From CAMAVH01 sp035714115 (lineage in GTDB: Bacteria > Pseudomonadota > Alphaproteobacteria > SMXQ01), in NCBI GenBank assembly GCA_035714115.1, contig DASTMO010000075.1, forward strand, positions 1-64,000: a stretch of DNA of 64,000 nt. Reading direction: 5' to 3'. The position numbers and the translations under genes are program-made. The notes under the pieces are model-generated. The model did no database searches. It saw only the letters and a program-made list of their open reading frames with translations, and was not told the DNA's origin. Shown piece after piece: positions 54,118 through 64,000 of this stretch; position 1 is the stretch's first letter; every line of letters starts with the position of its first letter.

Positions 54118-55533
54118 TCACATATGGATCGGACGACCGTCGACCGCGAGCGCCGCTTCCTTCACGCTTTCCGACAGGGTCGGATGAGCGTGGCAGGTGC
54201 GCGCGATGTCCTCGGCCGAGGCTCCGAACTCCATGCCCACCGCGATCTCGGCGATGAGATGGCCGGCATCGGCGCCGACGATATGGCAGCCGAGCACGCG
54301 GTCGGTCTTGGCGTCGGCGAGGATCTTCACGAAGCCGTCCGTCGCGTTCATGGCGCGGGCGCGGCCGTTCGCCGTGTAGGGGAACTTGCCGGCCTTGTAG
54401 GCGACGCCGGCCTGCTTCAGCTCTTCCTCGGTCTTGCCGATGGCGGCGACTTCCGGGGCGGTGTAGACGACCGACGGAATCGCGTCGTAGTTCACGTGGC
54501 CGGCCTGGCCGGCGATGCGCTCGGCGAGCGCCACGCCTTCGTCCTCGGCCTTGTGCGCCAGCATGGCGCCGATGATGACGTCGCCGATGGCGAAGACGCC
54601 CGGCGCGCTGGTCTTGAAATGGCCGTCCGTCTCGATGCGGCCGCGGCTGTCCAGCTTCACGCCGGCCTTCTCGAGACCCAAGCCTTCCGTGTAGGGCTTG
54701 CGGCCCACGGCCACCAGCACGACGTCGGCTTCCAGCGTTTCGGCCGCGCCGCCGGCGGCGGGCTCGAGCGAGAGCGTGACGCCCTTCGCGCCCGGCTTGG
54801 CGGACGTGACCTTTGTCGAGAGCTTGAAGGCCATGCCCTGCTTGGCGAGGATCTTCTGCATCGACTTGGACACTTCGCCGTCCATCGGCGGCAGGATGCG
54901 GTCGAGGAATTCGACGACGGTGACCTGGGTGCCGAGGCGCTGATAGACCGAACCCAATTCAAGGCCGATCACGCCGCCGCCGATCACCACCATGGTCTTC
55001 GGCACGCCACCGAGCGTCAGCGCGCCGGTCGAGGAGACGATGGTCTTCTCGTCGATGACGATGCCCGGCAGCGACACGACGTCGGAGCCGGTGGCGAGCA
55101 CGATGCTCTTGGCGGTCAGCTTGGCTTCGCCGCCGGCATTGAGCTTCACCGCGACCACGCCGCCGCCCTCGAGCGAGCCGGCGCCCTTGAACCATTCGAT
55201 CTTGTTCTTCTTCATCAGGAAGGCGACGCCGTCGACGTTCGACTTCACCGTCTTGTCCTTGTGGGCCATGAAGGCGCCGAAATCGAGTTCGGGCTTGCCG
55301 ACCTTCACGCCGAAGGCGGCGAGATGATGGGCGGCTTCCTCGAACTTCTCGGAGGCCTGCAGCATCGCCTTGGACGGAATGCAACCGACATTGAGACAGG
55401 TGCCGCCGAGCGTCTCGCGCTTCTCGACGATGGCGGTCTTGAGGCCAAGCTGGGCGGCGCGGATGGCGCAGACATAGCCGCCGGGGCCGGAGCCGATGAC
55501 GACGACATCGAAATTCGTGGGTTGGTCGGCCAT
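54118..55533 (-). CDS. lpdA: Dihydrolipoyl dehydrogenase (E3)
   Basis: A 471-residue FAD flavoprotein that reoxidises the lipoyl groups of 2-oxoacid dehydrogenases. The FAD motif is VIGSGPGGY, the redox disulfide is C46/C51 in GGTCLNVGCIPSK, the NAD motif is VIGGGVIGLELG, and the C-terminal catalytic base is in CHAHPTLSE. Full length. It follows sucB by 101 bp, so it is the E3 of the 2-oxoglutarate dehydrogenase complex. Confidence 0.96.
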   Translation of the reverse strand: MADQPTNFDVVVIGSGPGGYVCAIRAAQLGLKTAIVEKRETLGGTCLNVGCIPSKAMLQASEKFEEAAHHLAAFGVKVGKPELDFGAFMAHKDKTVKSNVDGVAFLMKKNKIEWFKGAGSLEGGGVVAVKLNAGGEAKLTAKSIVLATGSDVVSLPGIVIDEKTIVSSTGALTLGGVPKTMVVIGGGVIGLELGSVYQRLGTQVTVVEFLDRILPPMDGEVSKSMQKILAKQGMAFKLSTKVTSAKPGAKGVTLSLEPAAGGAAETLEADVVLVAVGRKPYTEGLGLEKAGVKLDSRGRIETDGHFKTSAPGVFAIGDVIIGAMLAHKAEDEGVALAERIAGQAGHVNYDAIPSVVYTAPEVAAIGKTEEELKQAGVAYKAGKFPYTANGRARAMNATDGFVKILADAKTDRVLGCHIVGADAGHLIAEIAVGMEFGASAEDIARTCHAHPTLSESVKEAALAVDGRPIHM

Positions 55534-55634
55534 TTTGGCGATCCTAATTCAAATGAGGGCTGAGACGGTTGCGCCCCGCTGCCGATTGTTAAAGCGGTCA
55601 GGCAGGGCGCAACGCGAGGCGAACGGAAACGCGA

Positions 55635-56867
55635 TTAGACGTCGAGCAGCAAGCGGCTCGGGTCTTCGATGCATTCCTTGATGCGGACCAGGAAGGTCAC
55701 GGCCTCGCGGCCGTCGACGATGCGGTGGTCGTAGGACAGGGCCAGATACATCATCGGACGCACTTCGATCTTGCCGCCGATGACGATCGGGCGTTCCTGG
55801 ATCTTGTGCATGCCGAGAATGCCGGACTGAGGCGTGTTGAGAATCGGCGTCGAGAGCAGCGAGCCGTAGATGCCGCCGTTCGAGATGGTGAAGGTGCCGC
55901 CGGTCATGTCCTCGATGGTCAGCTTGCCGTCGCGCGCCTTGCGGCCGTAGGCGGAGATCGCCTTCTCGACATCGGCGAGGCCCATCGTGTCGGCATCGCG
56001 CAGCACGGGAACGACCAGGCCGTTCTCGGTGCCGACGGCCACGCCGACGTCATAATGGTTCTTGTAGACCAGCTCGTCACCCTGGATCTCGGCGTTGACC
56101 TCAGGAATTTCTTTGAGGGCGGCGATGGCCGCCTTCACGAAGAAGCTCATGAAGCCGAGCTTGATGCCGTGGCGCTTCTCGAAGTTGTCTTTGTAGGCAT
56201 TGCGCAGCGCCATCACGTTGGTCATGTCCACCTCGTTGAAGGTGGTGAGCATGGCGGCGGTGTTCTGCGCTTCCTTCAGGCGCTCGGCGATGCGGCGGCG
56301 CAGGCGCGTCATCTTCACGCGCTCTTCGCGCGGACCCGAAGCGCTCGGAGCCGACGGAACGGACGGCGCGGGAGCGGCCTTCGGCGCGACCGGCTTTTCC
56401 GGGGCGGCGGCGGCCTTCTCGAGATGAGCCAGCACGTCTTCCTTGGTCAGACGGCCGTCCTTGCCGCTCGCCTTGATCTTGGCGGCGTCGAGGTTGTTCT
56501 CTTCGATCAGCTTGCGCACGGCGGGAGCCAGAGGCGCGTCAGCAGTCGCAGCCGGGGCCGCGGCGGCAGGCGCCGGAGCGGCAGCGGCCGGGGCGGCAGC
56601 GGCTTTCGGCGCGGCCTTCGCGCCAGCAGCGCCTTCGGCGATACGCCCGAGCACCGCGCCGACGGCGACTTCGCCGCCGGTCTGCACGAGAATCTCGTCG
56701 ATCACACCGGCAACCTGCGCATTGACCTCGACGGCGACCTTGTCGGTCTCCAGCTCCACGAGCGGTTCGTCGATCTCGACCCGGTCGCCCGCGGCCTTGT
56801 GCCACTTCGCGACGGTCGCTTCGGTCACCGATTCGCCCAGCGTGGGCACGACGATATCAACAGCCAT
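55635..56867 (-). CDS. sucB: 2-oxoglutarate dehydrogenase E2, dihydrolipoamide succinyltransferase
   Basis: A 410-residue E2. One lipoyl domain (about 1-77) has the modified lysine in ETDKVAVEV. An Ala/Pro linker is followed by a peripheral-subunit-binding domain (about 117-152; APAVRKLIEENNLDA), then another Ala/Pro linker and the catalytic domain ending in YDHRIVDGREAVTFL with the active His and Asp. The start ATG at 56867 opens the lipoyl domain (MAVDIVVPTLGESV); the frame upstream is not conserved. Hairpins separate it from sucA. Confidence 0.95.
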   Translation of the reverse strand: MAVDIVVPTLGESVTEATVAKWHKAAGDRVEIDEPLVELETDKVAVEVNAQVAGVIDEILVQTGGEVAVGAVLGRIAEGAAGAKAAPKAAAAPAAAAPAPAAAAPAATADAPLAPAVRKLIEENNLDAAKIKASGKDGRLTKEDVLAHLEKAAAAPEKPVAPKAAPAPSVPSAPSASGPREERVKMTRLRRRIAERLKEAQNTAAMLTTFNEVDMTNVMALRNAYKDNFEKRHGIKLGFMSFFVKAAIAALKEIPEVNAEIQGDELVYKNHYDVGVAVGTENGLVVPVLRDADTMGLADVEKAISAYGRKARDGKLTIEDMTGGTFTISNGGIYGSLLSTPILNTPQSGILGMHKIQERPIVIGGKIEVRPMMYLALSYDHRIVDGREAVTFLVRIKECIEDPSRLLLDV

Positions 56868-56932
56868 GTCTCTTTCACCTGATGGGCCGGCGGCATTTGA
56901 GCGGTCATCGCTCCTGTCGCCCGGCTTGTCTT

Positions 56933-56995
56933 CCGCCCATCCCATGATGGGCGGCCTTCAAAAACGAAACCCCCGCCGGCTCTTGCCAGCGGGGG
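56933..56995 (-). terminator. Intrinsic terminator and second hairpin between sucA and sucB
   Basis: Seven bases after the sucA stop is an 11-bp stem (56985-56995 with 56970-56980, one G-T wobble, AAGA loop), followed on the minus strand by GTTTCGTTTTTG. A second, 8-bp perfect hairpin follows (56947-56954 with 56933-56940). The first has all the marks of an intrinsic terminator, which is unexpected inside the sucAB unit. Confidence 0.7.
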
Positions 56996-57001
56996 CGGAG
57001 A

Positions 57002-59917
57002 TCACTTCACCGTCAGCGCGTCGCTCACCAGTTGCGCCTGCTCCTGGTTGTGACGGCGCAAGAGGCCGGTGGCCGGCGAAGCCGATTCGGGGCGGCCGGC
57101 GTAGCTCGGGCGCTGCGCCTTGACCTTGAGACCGCCGAGCACCGCTTCGATGCGGCGATCGACGAAGGTCCAGGCGCCCATGTTCTGCGGCTCTTCCTGA
57201 CACCAGACCACTTCGGCGTTGGGATAGCGCGCCAGTTCGAGCGAGAGCGTGCCGGCCGGGAACGGATAGAGCTGCTCGACGCGCAGGATCGCGACATCTT
57301 TCAGGCCGCGATTCTCGCGCTCCTGCCAGAGATCGTAATAGACCTTGCCGGTGCAGAGCACGACGCGCTTCACCTGGGCGTCGGCGACGAGCGCGTTGGT
57401 CTCGCCGATGACGCGGTGGAAGCTGGTGCCCGGGCCCATGTCCGCCAGTTTGGAGACGCAGAGCTTATGACGCAGCAGCGATTTCGGCGTCATGATGATC
57501 AGCGGCTTGCGGAACTTGCGGCGCACCTGGCGGCGCAGGATGTGGAAGTAGTTCGCCGGAGTCGTGCAGTTGGCGACCTGCATGTTGTCTTCGGCGCAGG
57601 CCTGCAGATAACGCTCCAGACGCGCCGAGCTATGCTCCGGACCCTGGCCTTCGTAGCCGTGCGGCAGCAGCATGACGAGACCCGACATGCGCAGCCACTT
57701 GCTTTCCGACGAGGAGATGAACTGGTCGACGATCACCTGCGCGCCATTGGCGAAGTCGCCGAACTGGCCTTCCCACAGCACGAGCGAGTTCGGATCGGTG
57801 ATCGAATAGCCGTATTCGAAGCCGAGCACGCCGGCTTCCGACAGCGGGCTGTCGACCACTTCGTACTGCGCCTGCTTCGGATCGATATGCATGAGCGGCA
57901 CGTAGCGCTCTTCGGTCTGCTGATCGACCAGCACCGAATGACGCTGCGAGAAGGTGCCGCGGCCCGAGTCCTGGCCCGACAGGCGGACCGGCGTGCCTTC
58001 GAGGGCGAGCGTGCCGTAGGCCAGCGCTTCGGCGGTCGCCCAGTCGAAGCCCTCGCCCGTCTCGAACATCTCGGCCTTCTGCTGCAGCTGACGCTGGATG
58101 CGCGAATGCAGCTTGAACTCCGGCGGCACGGTGGAGAGCGCCTTGCCGACCTTCTTCAGGACGTCGATCTCGACGGCAGTGTTGCCCTTGCGGTCGTCGT
58201 TGCCGGCCTGGCCGAAGCCGCGCCAGCTGCCTTCGAACCAGTCGGCCTTGTTCGGCTTGTAGGTCTTGGCCGCCTCGAACGCCTCGTCGAGGCGCTGATG
58301 CATGGCCTTCTGGATGCCGGACGCTTCCGCCTCGGTATAGACGCCTTCGGCGACCAGACGCTTGGCGTAAATCTCCTGCACCGTCGCATGGCCGGCGATC
58401 GTGCGGTACATGATCGGCTGGGTGAACGAGGGCTCGTCGCCTTCGTTATGGCCGTGGCGGCGATAGCAGAACAGATCGATCACCACGTCCTTCTTGAAGG
58501 CGTGGCGGTATTCCGAGGCGATGCGCGCGACATGCACGACCGCTTCCGGATCGTCGCCGTTCACATGGAAGATCGGCGCCTGGAAGCCCTTGGCCACATC
58601 CGACGGATAGGGCGAGAAGCGCGAATAGGACGGCGCGGTGGTGAAGCCGATCTGGTTGTTCACGATCAGATGGATCGTGCCGCCCGAGCGGTAACCGCGC
58701 AGGCCGGCGAAGCACAGCGTTTCCGGCACGAGGCCCTGGCCGGCGAAGGCGGCGTCGCCGTGCATCAGCACGCCGATGACCTTTTCGCGGGCCAAGTCGC
58801 CGCGGATCGCCTGCTTGGCGCGGACCTTGCCGACGACCACCGGGTCGACGGCTTCGAGGTGCGACGGGTTGGCGTTGAGCGAGAGATGGACCTTCTGGCC
58901 CTCGATCTCGCGGTCGCCCGACGCGCCGAGATGGTACTTCACGTCGCCCGAGCCGACGGTGCCGTCGGGGTTGGACGAGTTGCCCTGGAATTCGGAGAAC
59001 AACGCCGTGAACGACTTGCCCATGATGTTGGTGAGCACGTTCAGGCGGCCGCGGTGCGGCATGCCCATCACGACTTCCTCGACGCCGAGGCGGGCCGAGG
59101 CGCGAATGATTTCTTCGAGCACGGGAATCATCGATTCGCCGCCATCGAGACCGAAGCGCTTGGTGCCGGTGAACTTCAGCTGGCAGTACTTCTCCAGGCC
59201 TTCGGCGCCGGTGATGTAGCCGAACACGGCCTTCTTTTCGTCGGCCGAGAGATTCGGACGGCCGCGCGAGCGCTCGACGCGCTCCTGGATCCAGGCCTTC
59301 TCGGCCGGATCCTGCATATGGAGGAATTCGACGCCGATCTTGCCGCAATAGGTTTCGCGCAGAACGTCGATGATCTTACGCAGCGTCGCGGTCTCGAGAC
59401 CGAGCACGTTGTCGATAAAGATCGGGCGATCCCAATCGGCGTCCGTGAAGCCGTAAGAGCTCGGCTCCAGTTCCGGATGCGGGACTGGCGGGTTGAGGCC
59501 CAGCGGATCGAGATCGGCCATCAGATGGCCGCGCACGCGATAGGCGCGGATCAGCATCAGGGCGCGGATCGAATCGAGCGTCGCGGCGCGCAGTTGCGCC
59601 TGGCTTACGCCGGCGGCAGCGGGAGCCGCGCCGTCAGCCGGCTTCGCCGGAGCCTTCGCGCCTTTCGGCGGCGTCGGGTCGAGCCAGGGGGCGAAGTCGT
59701 AAGCCGCGCCGTTGATCTTCGCGCGCTTGGCTTTGGGAGCCCAGCTCGCGCCATAATGCTCTTTCAGCGCCGCGTGAGCGTCGTCGCCGAGGCCGGCGAA
59801 GAACACCGCCCATTCGGAATCGACGGAAGAAGGATCGTTGGTCCAGCGCGCGTAAAGCTCGGAGATGAAAGCGCTGTTGCCGCCGGAGAAAATGCTGTCG
59901 GGTAGATCGGTCGCCAT
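57002..59917 (-). CDS. sucA: 2-oxoglutarate dehydrogenase E1 component
   Basis: A 971-residue thiamine-diphosphate enzyme that decarboxylates 2-oxoglutarate in the TCA cycle. SGGNSAFISELYARW is near the N-terminus, and substrate and cofactor sites lie in VVMGMPHRGRLNVL, HGDAAFAGQG and YRRHGHNEGDEPSFTQP. Full length and intact. It is preceded by sucD (227-bp gap) and followed by a terminator-like hairpin before sucB. Its N-terminus includes an extra Pro/Ala/Lys-rich segment (about 70-95), common in Rhizobiales. Confidence 0.97.
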   Translation of the reverse strand: MATDLPDSIFSGGNSAFISELYARWTNDPSSVDSEWAVFFAGLGDDAHAALKEHYGASWAPKAKRAKINGAAYDFAPWLDPTPPKGAKAPAKPADGAAPAAAGVSQAQLRAATLDSIRALMLIRAYRVRGHLMADLDPLGLNPPVPHPELEPSSYGFTDADWDRPIFIDNVLGLETATLRKIIDVLRETYCGKIGVEFLHMQDPAEKAWIQERVERSRGRPNLSADEKKAVFGYITGAEGLEKYCQLKFTGTKRFGLDGGESMIPVLEEIIRASARLGVEEVVMGMPHRGRLNVLTNIMGKSFTALFSEFQGNSSNPDGTVGSGDVKYHLGASGDREIEGQKVHLSLNANPSHLEAVDPVVVGKVRAKQAIRGDLAREKVIGVLMHGDAAFAGQGLVPETLCFAGLRGYRSGGTIHLIVNNQIGFTTAPSYSRFSPYPSDVAKGFQAPIFHVNGDDPEAVVHVARIASEYRHAFKKDVVIDLFCYRRHGHNEGDEPSFTQPIMYRTIAGHATVQEIYAKRLVAEGVYTEAEASGIQKAMHQRLDEAFEAAKTYKPNKADWFEGSWRGFGQAGNDDRKGNTAVEIDVLKKVGKALSTVPPEFKLHSRIQRQLQQKAEMFETGEGFDWATAEALAYGTLALEGTPVRLSGQDSGRGTFSQRHSVLVDQQTEERYVPLMHIDPKQAQYEVVDSPLSEAGVLGFEYGYSITDPNSLVLWEGQFGDFANGAQVIVDQFISSSESKWLRMSGLVMLLPHGYEGQGPEHSSARLERYLQACAEDNMQVANCTTPANYFHILRRQVRRKFRKPLIIMTPKSLLRHKLCVSKLADMGPGTSFHRVIGETNALVADAQVKRVVLCTGKVYYDLWQERENRGLKDVAILRVEQLYPFPAGTLSLELARYPNAEVVWCQEEPQNMGAWTFVDRRIEAVLGGLKVKAQRPSYAGRPESASPATGLLRRHNQEQAQLVSDALTVK

Positions 59918-60101
59918 CTGGGTTCGCTTACCTGTGGGGTTCCGCCTGAGAACCCGCCTTGCTGCGCTCCGGGGCGATTATCGCTCCCTAAGAGCGTCGA
60001 GAACGGGTCAGGGCCCGTTGCCGTTCCTGCCAAAACCGCAGGCTCCTCGAGCCCCGCTGATATGGGGTTAACCATAACGCGGCGCAACACGCGAGGACGC
60101 G

Positions 60102-60131
60102 GTCCCGGACCGATCCTTATCGGTCCGGGAC
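60102..60131 (-). other. Perfect 13-bp hairpin downstream of sucD
   Basis: GTCCCGGACCGAT (60102-60114) pairs with 60119-60131 around a four-base loop, 13 bp after the sucD stop. It has no T run, so rho-independent termination is doubtful. It may protect the sucCD mRNA 3' end or attenuate readthrough into sucA. Confidence 0.6.
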
Positions 60132-60144
60132 TGTTAACAAGGGC

Positions 60145-62193
<2,049 letters not shown>

Positions 62194-62344
62194 GTTCGCC
62201 CGATGATTTGCAGATCTTGCTTCGGCAGGAGGCCGTCGACAGGGTCACGATCGGCGCGCTCGAAACGCGCTCGAAAAGACGCGAAGCCCGGCGCGAAGCC
62301 GCGGCCGCCATTGGCCGCCGACCCGGCCGGGTACGGTGCCGCGT

Positions 62345-62372
62345 AATCTATCACCCTCGCTTTTCGGATCAA
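62345..62372 (-). promoter_or_regulatory. Candidate sucCD promoter
   Basis: On the minus strand TTGATC (62372-62367) and TAGATT (62350-62345) are 16 bp apart, about 150 bp before the sucC start. Each matches four of six consensus bases. This is weak but is the best match seen on this strand. Confidence 0.35.
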
Positions 62373-62802
62373 CCTATAACGGGCGGTTTTCGGCCATTTT
62401 CCGCCGTAAAGTCAGGCTCTTGCCGCAATTTCCGACAGCTTCGTGACCGCTCAGCCACGGTGCATTGGCGCAGCCGTTGACCCCATAGGAATTCACGAAG
62501 AGAGGACGTTATCGGTGCCTCGAAAGGCGCTCCGAAGGCCGCCTGGCAGGCGCGGCGCCGCGGATCGCGCCGAGCGGCCGATAAAGGGCGAATAAATATT
62601 TGGAATCAATTGAGTAGCCGGCGATCAATGAGATCGCAGGGGCGCTCTATATATAAGTGTGTCGCGTGGCGGAGCGGCAGCGCGTAAAGCGCGGGGAAAG
62701 GGCGAGCGATAGGTACCCCCGAAACGTTCCCGCCCCGACCATCGCTTGGGCGATGGACGGGGCGGGTAAGGCTGGCCCGGGAACAAGTCCCGGGCCGAAG
62801 TC

Positions 62803-62820
62803 TAGCTTCAGAAGAAGCTA
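62803..62820 (-). other. Hairpin immediately after the micro-gene stop codon
   Basis: TAGCTTC (62803-62809) pairs with GAAGCTA (62814-62820), starting at the base after the stop codon. A longer GC-rich stem follows at 62774-62796. They may end or stabilise the transcript. Confidence 0.4.
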
Positions 62821-62910
62821 TTACTTCTTCTTGGCCGGGGCCTTCTTCTTGGCCTTCTTCGCAACCTTAGCCTTCTTGGCAACCTTCTTCTTCGCGGGCT
62901 TCTTAACCAT
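62821..62910 (-). CDS. 29-residue lysine/alanine-rich histone H1-like micro-protein
   Basis: An ATG at 62910 opens 29 codons ending in TAA. The product starts MVKKPAKKKVAKKAKVAKK and continues in the same style to a triple lysine; more than half the residues are lysine and the rest are Ala, Val and Pro. An AAGAGAG ribosome-binding-like sequence precedes the start. It lies 65 bp downstream of mdh in the same direction, with hairpins after the stop. The composition resembles H1/HC1-type nucleoid or nucleic-acid-binding peptides and matches the L21 tail and the RsfS extension in this window. Translation is inferred, not shown. Confidence 0.65.
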   Translation of the reverse strand: MVKKPAKKKVAKKAKVAKKAKKKAPAKKK

Positions 62911-62975
62911 TGTTCTGCTCTCTTTGTTAGTGTGTTGATTATCCGAAACGATTTTACGCTTTGGTCTGCCCTGAT

Positions 62976-63938
62976 TTAGGCCGTCTTATTTTGTAAGGAC
63001 TTGGCCGCCGTGATCAGCCCTTCCACGGCCGCAACGGATTTATCAAACATGGCCTTCTCGTCCTTACTCAAAGGAATCTCGATGATGCGCTCAACCCCGC
63101 CGGCACCGATCACGACGGGCACGCCCACATAGACTCCATTGACCCCATATTCCCCTTGCAGATAGGCGGCGCAGGGCAACACCCGCTTCTGGTCCTTCAA
63201 GAAGGACTCCGCCATCTGGATCGCCGCTGAAGCGGGGGCGTAGAACGCCGAGCCGGTCTTCAACAGAGCGACGATCTCAGCGCCACCATCACGGGTGCGC
63301 TGAACGATCTCTTCGATACGCTTTTCCGTGCTCCAGCCCATCTTGATGAGGTCCGGCAGCGGCAGGCCGCCGACGCTGGAATAGCGGATCAGCGGCACCA
63401 TGGTGTCGCCGTGGCCGCCGAGCACATAGGCATTCACGTCCTCGACCGAGACTTTGAACTCTTCGGCGAGGAAATAGCGGAAGCGGGCGGCGTCGAGCAC
63501 GCCGGCCATGCCAACCACGCGCTCGGCCGGGAGGCCCGAGGCTTCCTTCATGATCAGCACCATCACGTCGAGCGGGTTGGTGATGACGATGACGAAGGCG
63601 CTGGGGCAATGCTCTTTAATGGCCGCGCCGACCGTGGAGACGACTTTGGTATTGATGCCGATCAGATCGTCGCGGCTCATGCCCGGCTTGCGGGCGACGC
63701 CGGCGGTGACGATGACGACGTCGGCGCCCTTGATGGCCGAATAGTCGTTGGCGCCAGTGACGGAGGCGTTGAAGCCTTCGATGGGGGCCGATTCGGCGAG
63801 GTCCAGGGCTTTACCCTGGGGCAGGCCGTCAACGATGTCGAACAGGACGACGTCGCCCAATTCCTTCAGCGCAGCCAGGTGAGCGAGGGTGCCACCGATA
63901 TTGCCGCCGCCAATCAGGGCGATTTTCTTGCGAGCCAT
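62976..63938 (-). CDS. mdh: Malate dehydrogenase
   Basis: A 320-residue NAD-dependent malate dehydrogenase of the lactate-dehydrogenase-like type found in alphaproteobacteria. The Rossmann motif is IGGGNIGGT, the substrate-loop arginine lies in GVARKPGMSRDDL, the NPLDVM segment is present, and the catalytic histidine is in LGGHGDTMVPL. The start ATG at 63938 has AAGGAAAG upstream; a TTG lies one codon earlier. It begins the mdh-sucCD-sucAB-lpd TCA-cycle block. The last 62 bp of the window upstream of it show nothing else. Confidence 0.96.
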   Translation of the reverse strand: MARKKIALIGGGNIGGTLAHLAALKELGDVVLFDIVDGLPQGKALDLAESAPIEGFNASVTGANDYSAIKGADVVIVTAGVARKPGMSRDDLIGINTKVVSTVGAAIKEHCPSAFVIVITNPLDVMVLIMKEASGLPAERVVGMAGVLDAARFRYFLAEEFKVSVEDVNAYVLGGHGDTMVPLIRYSSVGGLPLPDLIKMGWSTEKRIEEIVQRTRDGGAEIVALLKTGSAFYAPASAAIQMAESFLKDQKRVLPCAAYLQGEYGVNGVYVGVPVVIGAGGVERIIEIPLSKDEKAMFDKSVAAVEGLITAAKSLQNKTA

Positions 63939-64000
63939 CAACTTTCCTTACGTCTTCACGTCACGAAACGGAACTGGATCTTCATAACGACGCTGCGGCT

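Larger units (their letters stand above)
62194..62820. other. Intergenic region between the lysine-rich micro-gene and sucC
   Basis: No gene is supported in these 627 bp. The left part contains a candidate sucC promoter. The middle, near 62590-62660, is AT-rich, with AATAAATATT, an inverted repeat GCGATC-AATGA-GATCGC and TATATATAAG. The right end holds two hairpins downstream of the micro-gene: 62803-62820 and the GGCCCGGGA stem at 62774-62796, without a clear T run. Confidence 0.5.

Noticed and set aside
57032..59905. 957-codon open frame on the plus strand
   Set aside because: It is antisense to sucA, with the same GC-driven cause and no domain.

Overview
The window looks like a chromosomal segment of a GC-rich alphaproteobacterium of the Rhizobiales (Hyphomicrobiales). 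This rests on the gene order rplU-rpmA-obgE-proB-proA-nadD-rsfS-rlmH ... ctpA-rppH, on the F1-ATPase operon atpHAGDC next to priA-fsa-xerC, and on mdh-sucC-sucD-sucA-sucB-lpd, all characteristic of that order. Genus cannot be fixed from the sequence alone.

The window has two parts, with a tRNA-Ser(CGA) gene between them. Positions 1-28.6 kb are accessory. First comes a cluster for aromatic or organic-acid catabolism. A leftward operon (class II aldolase/decarboxylase, Gfo/Idh dehydrogenase, Rieske oxygenase, bicupin, start of an ABC ATPase) lies divergent from a LysR regulator and a second Rieske oxygenase. A leftward CoA-thioester operon follows (ADP-forming acyl-CoA synthetase, a hydroxycinnamoyl-CoA hydratase-lyase-like crotonase, an acyl-CoA dehydrogenase). 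Next are a Bug-type binding protein, a second LysR, a solute-binding protein with a small cupin, and a leftward operon (winged-helix regulator, hyuA, hyuB, two tandem Bug receptors). The likely theme is capture of an acid from the periplasm, CoA activation and side-chain processing, and ring oxygenation or demethylation; the substrate is unknown. Then comes a four-gene sensory operon (CHASE3-GAF hybrid kinase with three receiver domains, CheR, CheB, HWE-family kinase), translationally coupled by 4-bp overlaps.

At 28.9-29.1 kb the tRNA-Ser gene is followed by an imperfect copy of its own 3' end and a further T-loop fragment. This is what an integrative-element boundary or its remnant looks like, and it is where core gene order begins.

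Positions 29.6-64 kb are core genome: ribosome and GTPase genes, proline and NAD synthesis, cell-envelope enzymes (EnvC-like M23 protein, CtpA, YibQ-like deacetylase), RppH, a ferritin-like protein, F1-ATPase, PriA, a transaldolase-family enzyme, XerC, 2-oxoglutarate dehydrogenase, succinyl-CoA synthetase and malate dehydrogenase. Several products carry lysine/alanine-rich histone H1-like sequence: the L21 tail, a long N-terminal extension on RsfS, and a 29-residue micro-protein downstream of mdh. No IS element, CRISPR array, rRNA or integrase was found.
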